Positions 43,601-55,267 of a stretch of 64,000 nt of DNA are shown piece by piece. The stretch comes from Siderastrea siderea (taxonomy: Eukaryota; Cnidaria; Anthozoa; Scleractinia; Rhizangiidae), in contig OZ034968.1 in NCBI GenBank assembly GCA_964030785.1, positions 24,008,186-24,072,185 of the forward strand, written 5' to 3'. Position 1 is the stretch's first letter. Each line of letters starts with the position of its first letter. The notes below the pieces were generated by a model. It worked only from the letters and a program-made list of their open reading frames with translations. It did no database searches and was not told where the DNA came from. Both the position numbers and the translations under genes were made by a program.

Positions 43601-45750
43601 TTAACTTCAGATTAGCTGATTGATTGATTTGACATTCTATTTAAACAGGAAAATACTGCAGTGGGAAGAACAGCAGCTGCTCTGAAAAGTCTGTACCCCT
43701 CACTTTCTAATGTCTCGGACAACATTTTCCGCAGTGCCTACTACCATTTCGAAGCGCTCAGCGACCACAGTTACGATTACTACTGCTTAAGATGTGGCTA
43801 TCACCCACCCATTTTGATTTGGGATTTGTGCAAAAAAGGTTGTTTTCCTTTAGCGTGTAAGTAATAATTGTGTTGTTTGGGAAAAATTCTTAAAGCTTCT
43901 CCGCTACACTGCGCTGCAACATCGAGCGAAATCGCATATTTTCCTCTAGTGATAAGTTTTTTTTCTACAGCTCACCTTTTTCTACTGGTATCCATGGTCT
44001 CTAATAAACCATTCGCAAGTTGCCTCTTTAGATACATTTATGTGCGCTCATTTATTCAGTATTCGGCAAATTATTCTTGCTTAACTCGAGAATGCTTTTG
44101 CAGTGGAGGATCTTAAAGTGCCAGTAGTATCTGCAGAAAATGACGTTGTTGATATGGACTTGTTTTGTGAAAAGATGGAATTCAGCCTTATTGCACGGGG
44201 ACTTCTTAAAGGTGATTTATTATGTTCATTTCAAAGTTCATTACACAGCACAACTGAGCATACGAAACAATTCTGTTCTTCTTCCTACATTAGTAGCAAG
44301 GTAGAAATAGTGTTAACAGTATCTGGATCGAGTTTACGATAATAACATTAAGTCAGCATGGTCTCGTCAGTGAGCGTGATTTTCAGGGAGGTACAGAAGA
44401 AATGGATAAAAAAAGGCTAAAGTTAAAAATTAACTGCAAAAATGCAAATGAAAGGATAGTCACAATTCAGTGTAGAAATTAAAAGTTAACAGTTAAAAGG
44501 GCGCTGAATATTACAAATGATACATAACAACGGTATTGCTCGCAAGTATTATAAAAGCTAGTAAAATGTTGGACATTGCTTTCGTACAGAGAAGCTCATG
44601 AAAATGTCCATTAAGTGTGTTTTTTTTACGTTCTTGCTTTTCACGACAGAGTTCAAGCAGTTTCAGTGTCAATCCTAGTTATACCTTCTGGGCGCCTTGG
44701 ATTGGTCGTTTTTCTCGACGCAGTGCAATCGTTTTCAACACGGAGTACAGAAAGTGTAGCGGTGGACAAAATTCGTGACAGTCAGTTCCTGATCAGCCTG
44801 AGGAAGGCCACGAGCAGGATCACAAACTCTCTGAGGAAGACCTTGTGGAGATGATGGAGTTTTCTTCGGTATACACTAGCATCTGAATCCATTTTCTCCT
44901 ATTTCCCGAGTATCTAGGGTACCGCAACGGCTGAGTAACGCCATCCTAATTAGCCAAAAAAATTCCTCTTTTTTTCTTTTCACTTTCTAGCCTTGTAAAT
45001 AGTATTTTAAATCTTATTAAGTGAATATTATGGAGATCAATTGTTAATGAGTGTGAAAAGTTAACATTTAATGTTCGGCTTTCATGTAAGTAAGTAAGAC
45101 CTTTTTGGGGGAAATAAAACTATCACTGCTGAAGTTCGATTGACGTAATTTTCAACTGAGAAATTAATAATAAGTTATTTCCTGGCAAGTTAAGTTAAAA
45201 TATCTCCCATTCTCACTCACTCACTCAGTCACTCACTCAGTCACTCACTCAGTCACTCACTCACTCACTCACTCATTCACTCACTCACTCACTCACTCAC
45301 TCACTCACTCACTCACTCACTCACTCACTCACTCACTCACTCACTCACTCACTCGCTCGCTCGCTCGCTCGCTCGCTCACTCACTCCCTCATACACACCC
45401 ACACACTCACTCACTTTTCCTTTCTTTCTTTTGATCTTTCCTTCATTTCTTTTTCTTTTCTGTTTTTCTCTGTTTTCATTTCATTGTCGTTGTGGCTATC
45501 GTAGGTCAAGACACTACAAACCGTGTGCAAGCCGTTCCTAAAGAAAGACGTGTCAGGGATGTCAAAAGTCGAGTGTATCTCGTTTCTGCGGACAAAACTT
45601 GGAATACCTGACGACTTCAAAAAAATCTTCTCGAAAATCTGGGGAGCTTCAGGTAAGGAATTTCTAGTCAGCATCCTCTGGTTTACACCTAAACGTTATT
45701 CAACTCAATGTTCATCAATGGCCTGGCGCCAACGATGTAATAATAATAAT

Positions 45751-45788
<38 letters not shown>

Positions 45789-48700
45789 CTGGGGATACAC
45801 TATACACTAATTACAAATTGTTAAAAATGCACCGATGTATAAACAATATTGACACAATAATTTTCTATATAATTCAAGTCGGCGTAATTAAGCACACCAT
45901 GTCTATTTTACGGATTACTTAAGTGACTCATGTAAAGTTTCTCGTCTTTGGTGGAATGACCGGGAAATAACAACACAGAATGAGTATTCTTCACATGAAT
46001 GGAACTCGAATCGCAAGGCAGAAACGACCCCAATGCCATTACTACCCAAGCACTACTCATTGTTAATTCGTTCTTTGCTTTGTTTCAGGTGGCTGGGCAT
46101 CGGGTTCCTGCCCTCACATGGTTGTCTATTGCCTTAAGTTCGTCCTCCGTGGAGAAAGTCCACGCGATTATGCAGATTTCCTACGATCGCTAAAATTCCC
46201 GCCTTCAATATCCATCTGTGACATTCCAGATCGCCTTGCAAGGCACGTCAACAACACACTTCCTGGCTTTTTCTCGCCTCACGATGGCATGTTGTTTCCT
46301 GTTAACGATGACAACCTCCTAGCTGCCGAGCAGGGTTTGCTTAAGAAAAGTTTACCTTGGGTTCTTGATGACGTGGCGTCGTCGTTTACGAAGTCTAGCG
46401 ATAGCAAAAGCCAAATCGACGACATACATCCCATCACTGGAGTTATACATCGCTACTGTCTTTTCGATCGATTTCACGAAAGAAATTCATCTCAGAGATC
46501 ATCTCTCCTACGACGAGTGACCCTGGTGCCTGAATTACACGGACTTATCAACACAGGGGTAGAAGAGCAGCTACACAGCTCTATCGGACGCTCAAATTAC
46601 TGCCTCAACACTATGAAGCCATCGCACCACTTATTTATGATGCGACTTAAGATCCATCAACACAACAATGAGATCAACGCTACATTTAAGAGAAGGATAG
46701 AGAACACCTTTAGCGCACAGGCAGGCCATCAGGTGAAGACCACATATGATAGGCACGGAAGGCTTGTTCTAAGACAAGGAAATGCAGGTTTTCTGCAAGA
46801 TATTTGCGGTGAGCACCGCTCTAGTCGAGTAGCTTCCCCATTCACCTCGGCTGCTGTAAACCCAATCTCCTCTCCAGTCCATGAAGGCTCGCCTGCTGAG
46901 ATCGATTTGCCGTTGTCACCTGTCATCCCAGTGACTGGTTCACGCGAAAAGGTTGCGTCGACTGACCTCGACAAAAAGAGAGAAGTATCTACAAGTCCTG
47001 CAACTGATACACCCGTCCTTCCCACATGCTCTGCTCCGGATGGTGACCACTCCAGTGCCAGTACAACACAAGCAGCCAAATCTGGACCTGAAAACGTTAA
47101 GGTAAGGCATATCATCCAGAGTAATCTTGTATGACTAATGCAATCCGTATTCATCTAGCTACCCAAATAATTTACGTTAAACGATATTTTCAAACGTTTT
47201 TATCTTAAAAGGTGAGGAAAAAACCTATAAAAGACTCGTCGTCCTTTATGAATGCCATAAATTCTGCTGCCAAACAAGCTGCCGACGAGGAAGCCCTTTT
47301 GCGGGTAATGCGGAAAGATTTTATAGTGAAGAGCATGAAACCCGACGGTGACTGCGCATTTGAGCTCATGTGTAGGTGGCAGTCGATATTGGCACATCGA
47401 CGTTTCCGACGCCTAATTCCAGCGAGGTCGACAGAAGAAACAGTATCTCCACAGCAGATCTTGTCAATGCGTCATGCTATTGCGGACGCTCAAGATCAGC
47501 AGATTCACGACAAGAATAATACCATTTTGCAGCACCTTATTAAAGAAAGCCTGTTGGACTGGTCTAAAAGTCCCATGGAAAATGGAGGGCAGAACGCGGA
47601 GGTACAGGCCGCATTTCAGTCTTTGCCTGCTGGCGTCGATGAATCTCAATGGCTGGATTCCAAGGATGCCGTCGATTTGCATTCTTCTTTGATACGAACA
47701 GGAAAGAATCAAGTTTTCGGAGAAGCCCCAGAATTGGAAGCATATAGCTTGCTGGGGGGTGTCCCACTGGCAATTTACTTGCCTGGGCACTGTGAACTGT
47801 TCCCAAAATCGATGGAGCACCAAGATGCCCAAGATTACCTTCTTGGAATTTGCAACGGAAGCCACTACTATCTTGCCGTGCCAAAAACATGGATAGGACA
47901 TCAAGAGATACGCTCAAGAGGTTGGTTGCTGATATTTTGTTGACAGTCGCTTTTGTCTTCCGCGCCAAGTAGGCATATCTAATTGCTTAAATCCGTGAAC
48001 CAGACATGTCACCCGCTCTCCCCCTCAAAAGGAGCTTTCTCTTCTTGAAAAAATGCAGAATTTAGATTGCAATTATTTTTTGTGATAATATAAACAATTC
48101 GTTGTTTTAACAATATGTTGTATAAAGTTGCGTTCGCTGCCTAGAATCTAAAGTCTTCTCAGCTCCTCCTCGGCTATTTTTGGCTTACAGGAAAAGTTCC
48201 GCTCCGTAATAGGGATATATCTCTAATGAATATTCGTAAAATTTGTACTCATGCATGTTCATTACATCTGCAGATGAAAGCATAAACAGAAAGGGAATTA
48301 CTGGTGTTAAGGCGAACAGCAGTTGTGACCAAGTGTCACAAAGCAAAGGTAAGATGGCGAAGTTTCCCTTGAAGAATAAGGTAACTTGCGGGGTACGAGG
48401 TCACTATGGTACTGCTTTCAGCTGAAGGAACTCATGTACATCTAAAATCATAGGAATAATCTTGACTTATTAAAGCAGGACCGGGTACGGCAGGTACCTC
48501 CAGCTACATACCAAAACATTCCGTAACTGTTCCCTCGAGAAACCAGTTAGGGCATGCCAATCTTTTTCGTCCCGGAAAGCATCACAATTCTATGAAAACT
48601 AATCAACTGTTTCTGTCTGGAACAATCATGATCATGATAAGTGTACCCTCGTACAAAGATCATTCGTGATGTCTGTGGTTCTTTTACTATCCGTACACGG

Positions 48701-51106
48701 TGGCAAAGACAACGAGAAAACTGCTAATGGAAAGGCAACCAGTAGCCATTGCACAAGATCACAAAGTAGTGGAAGTATCATTTTACAAAGAGAATATACA
48801 TATGGTAAGTGTTATCTTATGTAACTGCCAACGGCGGAGGCAGGAAAGTACCGTACAAACGAAAAGTGTCGACAAATTGTACGTAGCGGTTAAAACTTAA
48901 AGGAAACATAAATAAAGTTCCAACAGAAAACCAGAGCGGAAGCAACACAACAATCTAGATTTCAAAGCAATGGCAAGAAAAAAAAACTTACAACTTCCTT
49001 TGTGGAATGTGATCACTGCGGTACTGTTTCCAGGTGAAAGAGAGTATGCTACTATGTGTGGAGACCAATCAGAGGCGGTAGAGGCTTCCCAAATGTGGAG
49101 CGTTTCTGATACTGAAGGTTGGAAATAGCTTTTCGTGCATAAATCCTTTCACAAGGTCTGATACTTGAAAGGTACCTTCTAATTACGCTGTTCTTTTACA
49201 GAAGGCTCGGAAAAGGAACACGATCAAACACCACTATGGAAACCTTTGTCAGCCGAAGAGAGACAAATGGTAACTTGCAAGGAAGATTGAAATTTCTAGA
49301 AAAGTTGTTTTTTAACGAGGAAAAGCCCTATTTTTATTTTGCTGTTGCTTTTTTTCTGGCTTCTCTTGTCGTGTTTTGATTGCGTTTTTGATTATTGTTT
49401 TGATCCTAGGTCCAAGACACTTGGGCGATGAATGTAGACCCTGACCTACGAAAATTGATTTTGAAGCGATTTAATATCCCACTAACATGGCTTGACTTAA
49501 AACGAGTTCAGCATCCAGTAAATGCGCAGGACAACCAAGTTATATGTGAATCCATGCAAAGCAGTGGGACTTCCTTTACATCTGGCTGGTTAAATGATGA
49601 GGTAAATAGTTTATTGCTTATTTCATGGTAGCCTTAGGGAAAAAAAGGAAATTTGAAAAGAAATGTCCACGCCATTTAAAATATTTCTGGTCCTCTTCTT
49701 CGTTACAGGTCCTCAACTTTTATTTCTCATTCTTGGAAGAATTAGCGAAAACATGTGTAAGTTGAGCAGACATATAAACCTCAACTGTAGAATGAACAAT
49801 GGAAGTGACACAGTGGCCCGATCAGTTTAATAATACGGAAAGACATAAGGCGTTGGATATTGCATTAATATCTAAAACTTACGTTCGGGCATAAATGCCA
49901 ATTAACACGACTGGAAAGGTAACGGAGAAATTAGAAAACATCGTAAAAACGAACTCTCGGTTTTGTTTGGATCTACGTCTTTTTTGTAACTAATAAAGAA
50001 ACAACTGAAAAATGGCTTGCTGATTGTAGACGGTTACTCAAGTTTAAAGAAATAACTGAGAAGAGGCAGAATCTTGACTCATTTGACCCTTTGAAGGTCA
50101 TGAAACGATCTTGCAATACCGGAAAAGACATTTTTCTCCAAGTGAACCTGATCATATTTGTCCTTGTTCTGTCATTTAGGGAAGGGACGATATGGCATTC
50201 TTTTCTTCATCTTTTACAAGAAATTGACGGAAGGAGACCTGGAAACCGTGAGACGATGGCGAAGAAAAAGCGTAAGTCTGTTGCTTGAACTTCCCCATTT
50301 AAAGCCATGTTCTTCGAGAAGAACGTGTGCATTTAAAACTGTTCTTCGTTCGTTTTTATTTTACAGGTGAACGTAGCTAAGATGACCGATATTATCTTCC
50401 CAGTGCACGTTTATGGAATACACTGGTGCCTCGGGGTAAGCATAGTCAACTAAAGGAGACGCGTTGACAGAAAATACTTAAAAACTTATTTATCGCAGTT
50501 ATCCATCGAAGTGGTGGTGACATCCAGAACATTTTCGAGCGTTAAAGGAGTCAATCAGAGCGTGCAAATTGTACCATCCACTGTTTGGTATGTGTGTTTA
50601 AAAAGAGACAGAATTATCAGCTATTAGGCAGAAAGTATTTCGTGAGACTGATAGCAGCCTGCTTTTTTTTTTTTGCTGTAGGTATCTGTATGTGCATGTG
50701 TAGTTGTGTGAATATTTGTTTATTTATGACAAATATGGTATAACACCTTGATATTATGCTTTGCAGGTCATACGATACCAGGAAAAAAAGATGGTTTTCT
50801 ATGATCCACTTGGAGGCAGTGGAGTCAATGGAGTCGTTGCGACTACTTTCTTCGACAGCGTAAGGTAAAAGTATCGCTGAGGATGTACTGAATATTTGAA
50901 CATAAAGTCATCAACCAGCCCTTTTGCTACCTTCAAATTAACGCTCGGTAGATAGCAGCAGTGCGAATCCAAGCTTACCAATCTCGTCTTCTTTTCCAAT
51001 GTCTCTGTGTGAACTGGTTCAAACAAGCGTAGTTGATGTGGCACGCGTGTATACTTTCTGTAAAGCGCTCTTGGTCACTTGTATAAAGAGGGCTATACAA
51101 ATAAAC

Positions 51107-51155
<49 letters not shown>

Positions 51156-51183
51156 TGTTACTGTTACATGATGATGAGGATGG

Positions 51184-51221
<38 letters not shown>

Positions 51222-53673
51222 TCTACGAAAATATTTGAAGGCACTAATCGTCTGGCTCTTACAAAAACTAGTGGATACCTCAAAGCCAAGGCAGAGGATG
51301 AAGGTTGGGATCCGTCATCTACAGCCACCTGGAAGAAAGAAGTCGTCGACCAACCAGTCCAGCGTGACGAGAAAAGCTGTGGTGTTTTCGTTGCCATGGT
51401 AACGTAAAAAAGGAGCTGTTATGACTAGAATAGATGTAATGAATGCAACTTCCCGTTTTCCTGAACACATCTACTTTACCGCTTTAATCTTTTAACTTTA
51501 GGGTTACCCACACCGTCACTGTTTTCCACTTGGTATCCTGACTACGTACTATTTATGTTCAATGGGAGAACGTAATGTACTGAAATTAATTTTAATTAGA
51601 ATTCATCATTATTGATAGCTAACTCGTTTACCTTCTTTTCATTAACAGATGGCTTAATGTTTTTGTGAGGGAACGAATGTGAAACTTTGTATGGTTAGTA
51701 GAAGATGTTTTCTTGCAGACAATTTTTCTTCATTAGGCGTAATGGTGATTTACTTCCTATTGATTCCATGTAGATGGGCGTGCTTAACTTAAGGGAGCTT
51801 ATGATGCGCAACATCCTTAAATGTGACGAAATCATCAACCTCTATCGGTAAGAGTAGACCCTTACATTTATGATTGTCATACAAGTATTTGCTAGCTCCG
51901 CAGTATGTCATGAGAAGTGGAGTGAATAAAAATGTTCTCAAAATATTAAAATGTTTGTAAACTATTTTTTTTCTTGCTAATTACTTCTTGCAACGTCAAG
52001 AAATCAGAAAAATCATTTGCAAGAAAGAGACACAGACACAGACAAAGAGTGCAAGGACACAAGCAACGGCGAGGATGAACAACTAGAGCCAGGGTTTCCG
52101 GAAGGAATAGTTATTGCAGATACTATGAGCATGCCGTTAGAAAACAAAGATGGAAAGGAGGGAATGAAGCTCCGACGACGATCTCAGATTAAGGTGATCT
52201 TAAAACGAGTGAGAATGCAGGTTTTGTATATGCTGCCAATTGCAATTTTGAACCACTGTTTCAGACTGTTTACTCCAACTCATGACAATGACCATGATAT
52301 TTCAGAGGAAGTACAAATCATCAGAATTTGAACTGGCATACAACCCAAAGGTGAAGCGAGAAAAAATCCGGTAAGCGAATAATGTGAGCAGCCCCAAATC
52401 GTTTGCATCATAAAGTCTTTTATTAGAACGCAGAAATGTTCTCCAATGGTGGAAGCGGTAGCGGTAGCAGTGGTGGTGGCGGTGGTGGTAGTAGTGGTAG
52501 TAGTAGTGGTAGTAGTAGTAGCAGTAGTAGTAGCAGTGGCAGTCGTCGTAGCAGTAGCAGAGGCAGTAGCAGTAGCAGTAGCAGTAGTAGTAGCAGTAGC
52601 AGTAGCAGTAGCAGTAGCTGTAGTAGTAGTGGTAGTGTTAGTGTTAGTGGTCGTAGCAGTAGTAGTGTTGGTAGCAGGTGGGGGGGGGGAAGGGGGGGGG
52701 GGTCGCAGTCCATGGGTAGTGCTGTTCATTCGAGGTAGCATAAGTTTCCCAGCAGTCTTCTTTAAGACCTTGTTTTTTATGTGGGCGTGATCAACATATT
52801 TGTAACCTATGCAAGTGTGTTAGCTACACTTTCCTCATATTATAGGAAGGGAATCCTGGGCGGAGAGCAGGCTGGGAAGCATTGCCAATCATTTAAGGCT
52901 GACAGTGAGTATGATTTTTCTGGAGTTTGGAGTCGGTAACTATGTAACACGAAGCTACTAGATGGGCTCCTGACTAGACTTACCTGACTTTTCTATGTGA
53001 AGTACACGGGAAGTTCAGAGATATAATTCCCCTTTATTTATGTCTTTCTCAATCCCCTATCATCACGTATTAAGTCTCAATAGTAGTAATAAACATAAAG
53101 ACGCTGTACTTACAACGCTAAGGTTTTGTGAATGTACTTTGAATAACGTACAATAAATGTGAAACAGTTTGTTGTTTACTGCCAACTGTCTTTAATTTAT
53201 CAATGCTATATTCCCCTTCTCCCTTCTAGATTTCAGGCAACTCAGAAATATACTTTCATTTAACAGGGAGAAGCTCAGTGGAAAGTCTTCCTGATGAGAT
53301 CCTAGAGCTAATATTTGAACACGTTCACGAAACAGACGGTGATGCCGCCATTGCATCGCTTAGCTTAGTATGCCACAGGTGGCAAAGAATTATTGCAGAC
53401 GACGTCTTTCGCAGACGGGTTCATTTTAAGTGGCTTGCGTCGATTTATAATTGGGAGAAGGCCTCTGAAGACTTCAAAGAACAGTATTTCGTCATGTATA
53501 AAATTGAAGAGTGCTTGGGATGTGGCGCAAAATTTAAAAGTATGCCCGGTTTTCAGCAGAGAGGGAAAAGAGGATCCCTAAAGTTTTATTCAGACGGAGA
53601 TTCTGTACTTCCTGATTATCGCTCGGAGTTCTGTTCCAGGATGTATTCGGTTTCATGTGACTGGGAAACCTGA
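40636..53673 (+). CDS. KDZ/HMGXB3-like transposase fused to OTU-like, Ulp1-like and F-box domains (24 exons, 5' incomplete)
   Basis: Exons: 40636-40837, 41485-42765, 43184-43323, 43649-43856, 44104-44300, 44650-44868, 45505-45652, 46089-47101, 47212-47920, 48274-48348, 48709-48804, 49034-49117, 49202-49269, 49410-49601, 49709-49754, 50180-50271, 50367-50435, 50767-50864, 51272-51398, 51774-51847, 52001-52193, 52306-52370, 52846-52904, 53267-53673. Every junction is GT/AG and in phase, giving about 1,950 residues. Order: finger-like Cys/His segments (1-140; VCPQCLKVY...H...H is a canonical C2H2), SWIM finger (about 355-370, MCACCRSKVNCVH), KDZ-type core (about 480-1000), OTU (about 1160-1370), Ulp1 (about 1495-1712), linker, F-box (about 1825-1870). 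A TGA interrupts residue 719. From memory, the core resembles the C-terminal half of vertebrate HMGXB3 and KDZ DNA transposases. Fusion of all parts is inferred from splicing; cDNA is absent here. Two adjacent genes is the main alternative. Confidence 0.75.
41485..42765 (+). CDS. Exon 2 of the KDZ-type gene: C2H2 and SWIM fingers
   Basis: 427 codons. A degenerate finger (CPQLFERNSEFVAHLKKH) is followed by a canonical C2H2 (CPQCLKVYANSGSLQRH). Further on, at 42351-42390, WMCACCRSKVNCVHKG fits the SWIM pattern CxC...CxH, common in DNA transposases of the MULE and KDZ groups, where it is thought to bind DNA. An acidic stretch (SDVNEEEDSDDG) and a CHLCHSAL cysteine pair follow. No introns or stops within it. 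Confidence 0.8.
45205..45400. repeat. ACTC/GCTC microsatellite in KDZ-type gene intron 6
   Basis: About 45 tetranucleotide units of CACT/CTCA with a GCTC block, about 105 bp upstream of exon 45505. Confidence 0.95.
45738..45790. repeat. AAC/AAT trinucleotide microsatellite
   Basis: Run of AAT then AAC triplets in the intron between exons 45505-45652 and 46089-47101. Confidence 0.95.
46089..47101 (+). CDS. Exon 8 of the KDZ-type gene: putative transposase catalytic core
   Basis: 338 codons continuing exon 7 across WGASG-GWASG. Candidate acidic triad: Asp in ICDIPDRLARH (46220-46222), Asp in CLFDRFHERN (46466-46468) and Glu in NTGVEEQLHSSI (46562-46567). These match the KDZ pattern of Asp, Asp-x-x-His and Glu in an RNase H fold, as recalled. 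All three positions are intact, so the core itself does not look decayed. The C-terminal third is low-complexity Ser/Pro/Thr-rich. Confidence 0.65.
47212..47920 (+). CDS. Exon 9 of the KDZ-type gene: OTU-like cysteine protease
   Basis: 236 codons. MKPDGDCAFELM matches the OTU nucleophile motif DG[DN]CxF, with catalytic Cys at 47353-47355. LRHAIADAQ-like helix text (MRHAIADAQDQ) follows; FGEAPELEAYSLLGGVPLAIYL corresponds to the 'EWG...E..A....I.I' segment; NGSHYYLAV gives the catalytic His at 47863-47865. OTU proteases cleave ubiquitin from proteins. Active-site residues are all in place. Substrate and function in a transposase context are unknown. Confidence 0.75.
49410..51847 (+). CDS. Exons 14-20 of the KDZ-type gene: Ulp1/C48-like SUMO protease
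   Basis: Seven small exons encode about 230 residues. SGWLNDEVLNFYFSFLEE is the typical Ulp1 entry motif. Catalytic His lies in GIHWCLGVI (50421-50423), Asp in FYDPLGG (50803-50805), oxyanion Gln in VQRDEKSCG (51360-51362) and Cys in SCGVF (51378-51380). Ulp1 enzymes process SUMO and deconjugate it. Several large DNA transposons also encode C48 proteases. All key residues remain intact despite microsatellites in the introns. Confidence 0.85.
51105..51222. repeat. ATT and GAT trinucleotide microsatellites
   Basis: ATT run (about 51109-51155) followed by GATGAT run (about 51171-51222), just upstream of exon 51272. Confidence 0.95.
52445..52700. repeat. AGT/AGC/GGT trinucleotide microsatellite with G tracts
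   Basis: Long mixed AGT, AGC and GGT triplet tract ending in runs of G, inside the intron between exons 52306-52370 and 52846-52904. Produces artefact polyserine, polyvaline and polyleucine frames. Confidence 0.95.
53267..53673 (+). CDS. Terminal exon of the KDZ-type gene: F-box and Cys-rich tail
   Basis: It begins with two bases completing an AGG codon left by exon 52846-52904. VESLPDEILELIFEHV ... SLSLVCHRWQRIIADDVFRR is a clear F-box, the SKP1-binding part of SCF ubiquitin ligases. A cysteine-bearing tail follows (ECLGCGAKFKSMPG). The end, after FCS, becomes nondescript and stops at TGA 53671-53673, close to a minus-strand LINE fragment, so the original C-terminus was probably lost. No ATG opens the exon, which argues against a separate F-box gene starting here. 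Confidence 0.75.
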
Positions 53674-53739
53674 ACTGAACTGAGCTGGTCTCTCAGGGAA
53701 AAAATTGTCACGTCATAACTGTTTGTTTTCTGATCACTT

Positions 53740-54080
53740 AGATACCCGGGTTTCTGCATCTGTCTTTGGGTGCTTAGTTTTCGCCAGCCAAGTTCAACAA
53801 ATAAGTCATCGACATTAGAGTTAAAGCTAGAAGAAGTCATAATGCGGGCAGCTTTGTTTTGTAATTTCTGTAATTTATTTGAGAGCGTTATATTACAGTT
53901 ATCCCACACAATACTGCAATAATTAAGGTGTGGCTGAACTATTAAGCTATAGATGACAGAATGTAGAGACGCTGGAGGGACGAAAGAACGGATACGTTTT
54001 AGAGCCCCCAAAACCAGACGCAATTTTCTTAGACTGAAATGATGATCCATGTGAGTTTTCCAAGACAGATTTTCGTTTCA
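53740..54080 (-). pseudogene. LINE reverse transcriptase C-terminal fragment
   Basis: Minus-strand frame from about 54078: SWKTHMDH, LGALKRIRSFVPPASLHS, YSLIVQPHLNYCSIVWDN, KLQKLQNKAARIMT, ELGWRKLSTQRQMQK. This is the well-known thumb/C-terminal part of non-LTR reverse transcriptases of the CR1/L2-like group. Truncated at both ends. Its left boundary lies near the end of the F-box exon. Confidence 0.85.
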
Positions 54081-55267
54081 ATATTGGGAGGAGATGTCGT
54101 TACGAAAACATTCAGAAGTAAAGTTTTTAAATTTCCCTTTAAGTTACTGTTTTATGACCGTTAAGAGTGCATTGGTCTATAGAAAGTTTTGTGGTAAGCA
54201 TAAACAAGACTATGGACTAGAGTAAGAGAAAGTTTATTTCGACTCCATAAGGACTTGCACAACGAAATAATCAACTTTGCCTCCGGGCTTTGCCTATTGT
54301 ATTGTGTTTCTATTTTTGGCAAAGACAATAGTTAGAAATAATTGTAATGAATCGTTTTCATTTGTGGCATATAATTGCCCCCTATATTAAGTCTATATAC
54401 CTCGGATGAACCCAGCTAAGGCAGGCATCATTTTTTAAAGTGATGCGGCTTTTCTTTGCTACGGTCTCGGTTTTGTTCATTGGCAAAAACGCGTGACAAT
54501 GAGTGACAAAGTAGTTCAAAACGCGTTGAAAATGCAACATTGTAGAGCATTTTATGCATGTAGCTATAATAAAATAAATAACCCAATACCTTACTAAAGT
54601 AGATAAACGTGAATATATAAAAAAAAGCGCTACAACAGAGCATTTGATTAAAAGGCCTAGTTTATACGTCGCAATATCGTGGAATTTAATTCAGACGAAT
54701 TTAATTCAAGGTCTCTTAAGCATTTAATTCAGACGAATTTAATTCACGATCCCTTAAGCAAATAAGTTCGACGATAGTGCGACGTTTAAATCGACGTTTA
54801 AATTCTGTGTCTTTACGCTGCATTCATGTTTGATGGTAGATTATTACACGTTTACTGATGTAATTTCAGCAAAGCCGTTTCCGAATGTGTCGTGATGACA
54901 GGCGTCAAGATGAAAGCTATTTTAAAATTGCACAGGGACTGAGCTTTGTTTATTCATGGACCACTCAAGTGTTTATCTTCTATTAAGACATTTCGTTCGC
55001 TTAATTAATGCAACTTACACTTTCTGTTCGTCCCTGTGTTTTCTCATATTCTACTCAATTTTTAAATTTCGTTTCGGACTTGCAAATAGCCCTGATGAAA
55101 AGGAATCCATGTACTTGTTTTTGTCTCCGATCATCAAAACGCTTTGAATAATTAAGCTATCCATAATAGAGATGGAGGTCAGCGCGCTATTTTTCCTCAC
55201 CTGGAAATTTCACTATCTCAGTTCCTTTTCTTTTCAGCTCTTTTGTGGCAAGTAGGTAACTTTCCCT
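54081..55267. other. Spacer between LINE fragment and minisatellite
   Basis: AT-rich, no gene seen. A small inverted pair, TACGTCGCAATATCG (about 54667) and CGATAGTGCGACGTT (about 54773), encloses a twice-repeated GAATTTAATTCAGACGAATT unit and may be a decayed MITE. Confidence 0.45.

Noticed and set aside
51164..51397. Minus-strand frame with Ile run
   Set aside because: Shadow of a Ulp1 exon plus a GAT microsatellite.
52280..52790. Polyserine, polyvaline and polyleucine frames
   Set aside because: AGT/AGC/GGT microsatellite in an intron of the KDZ-type gene.
53278..53673. Independent F-box gene starting here
   Set aside because: The frame opens with GTG, not ATG, and joins exon 52846-52904 exactly in phase, so fusion to the upstream gene is the simpler reading.
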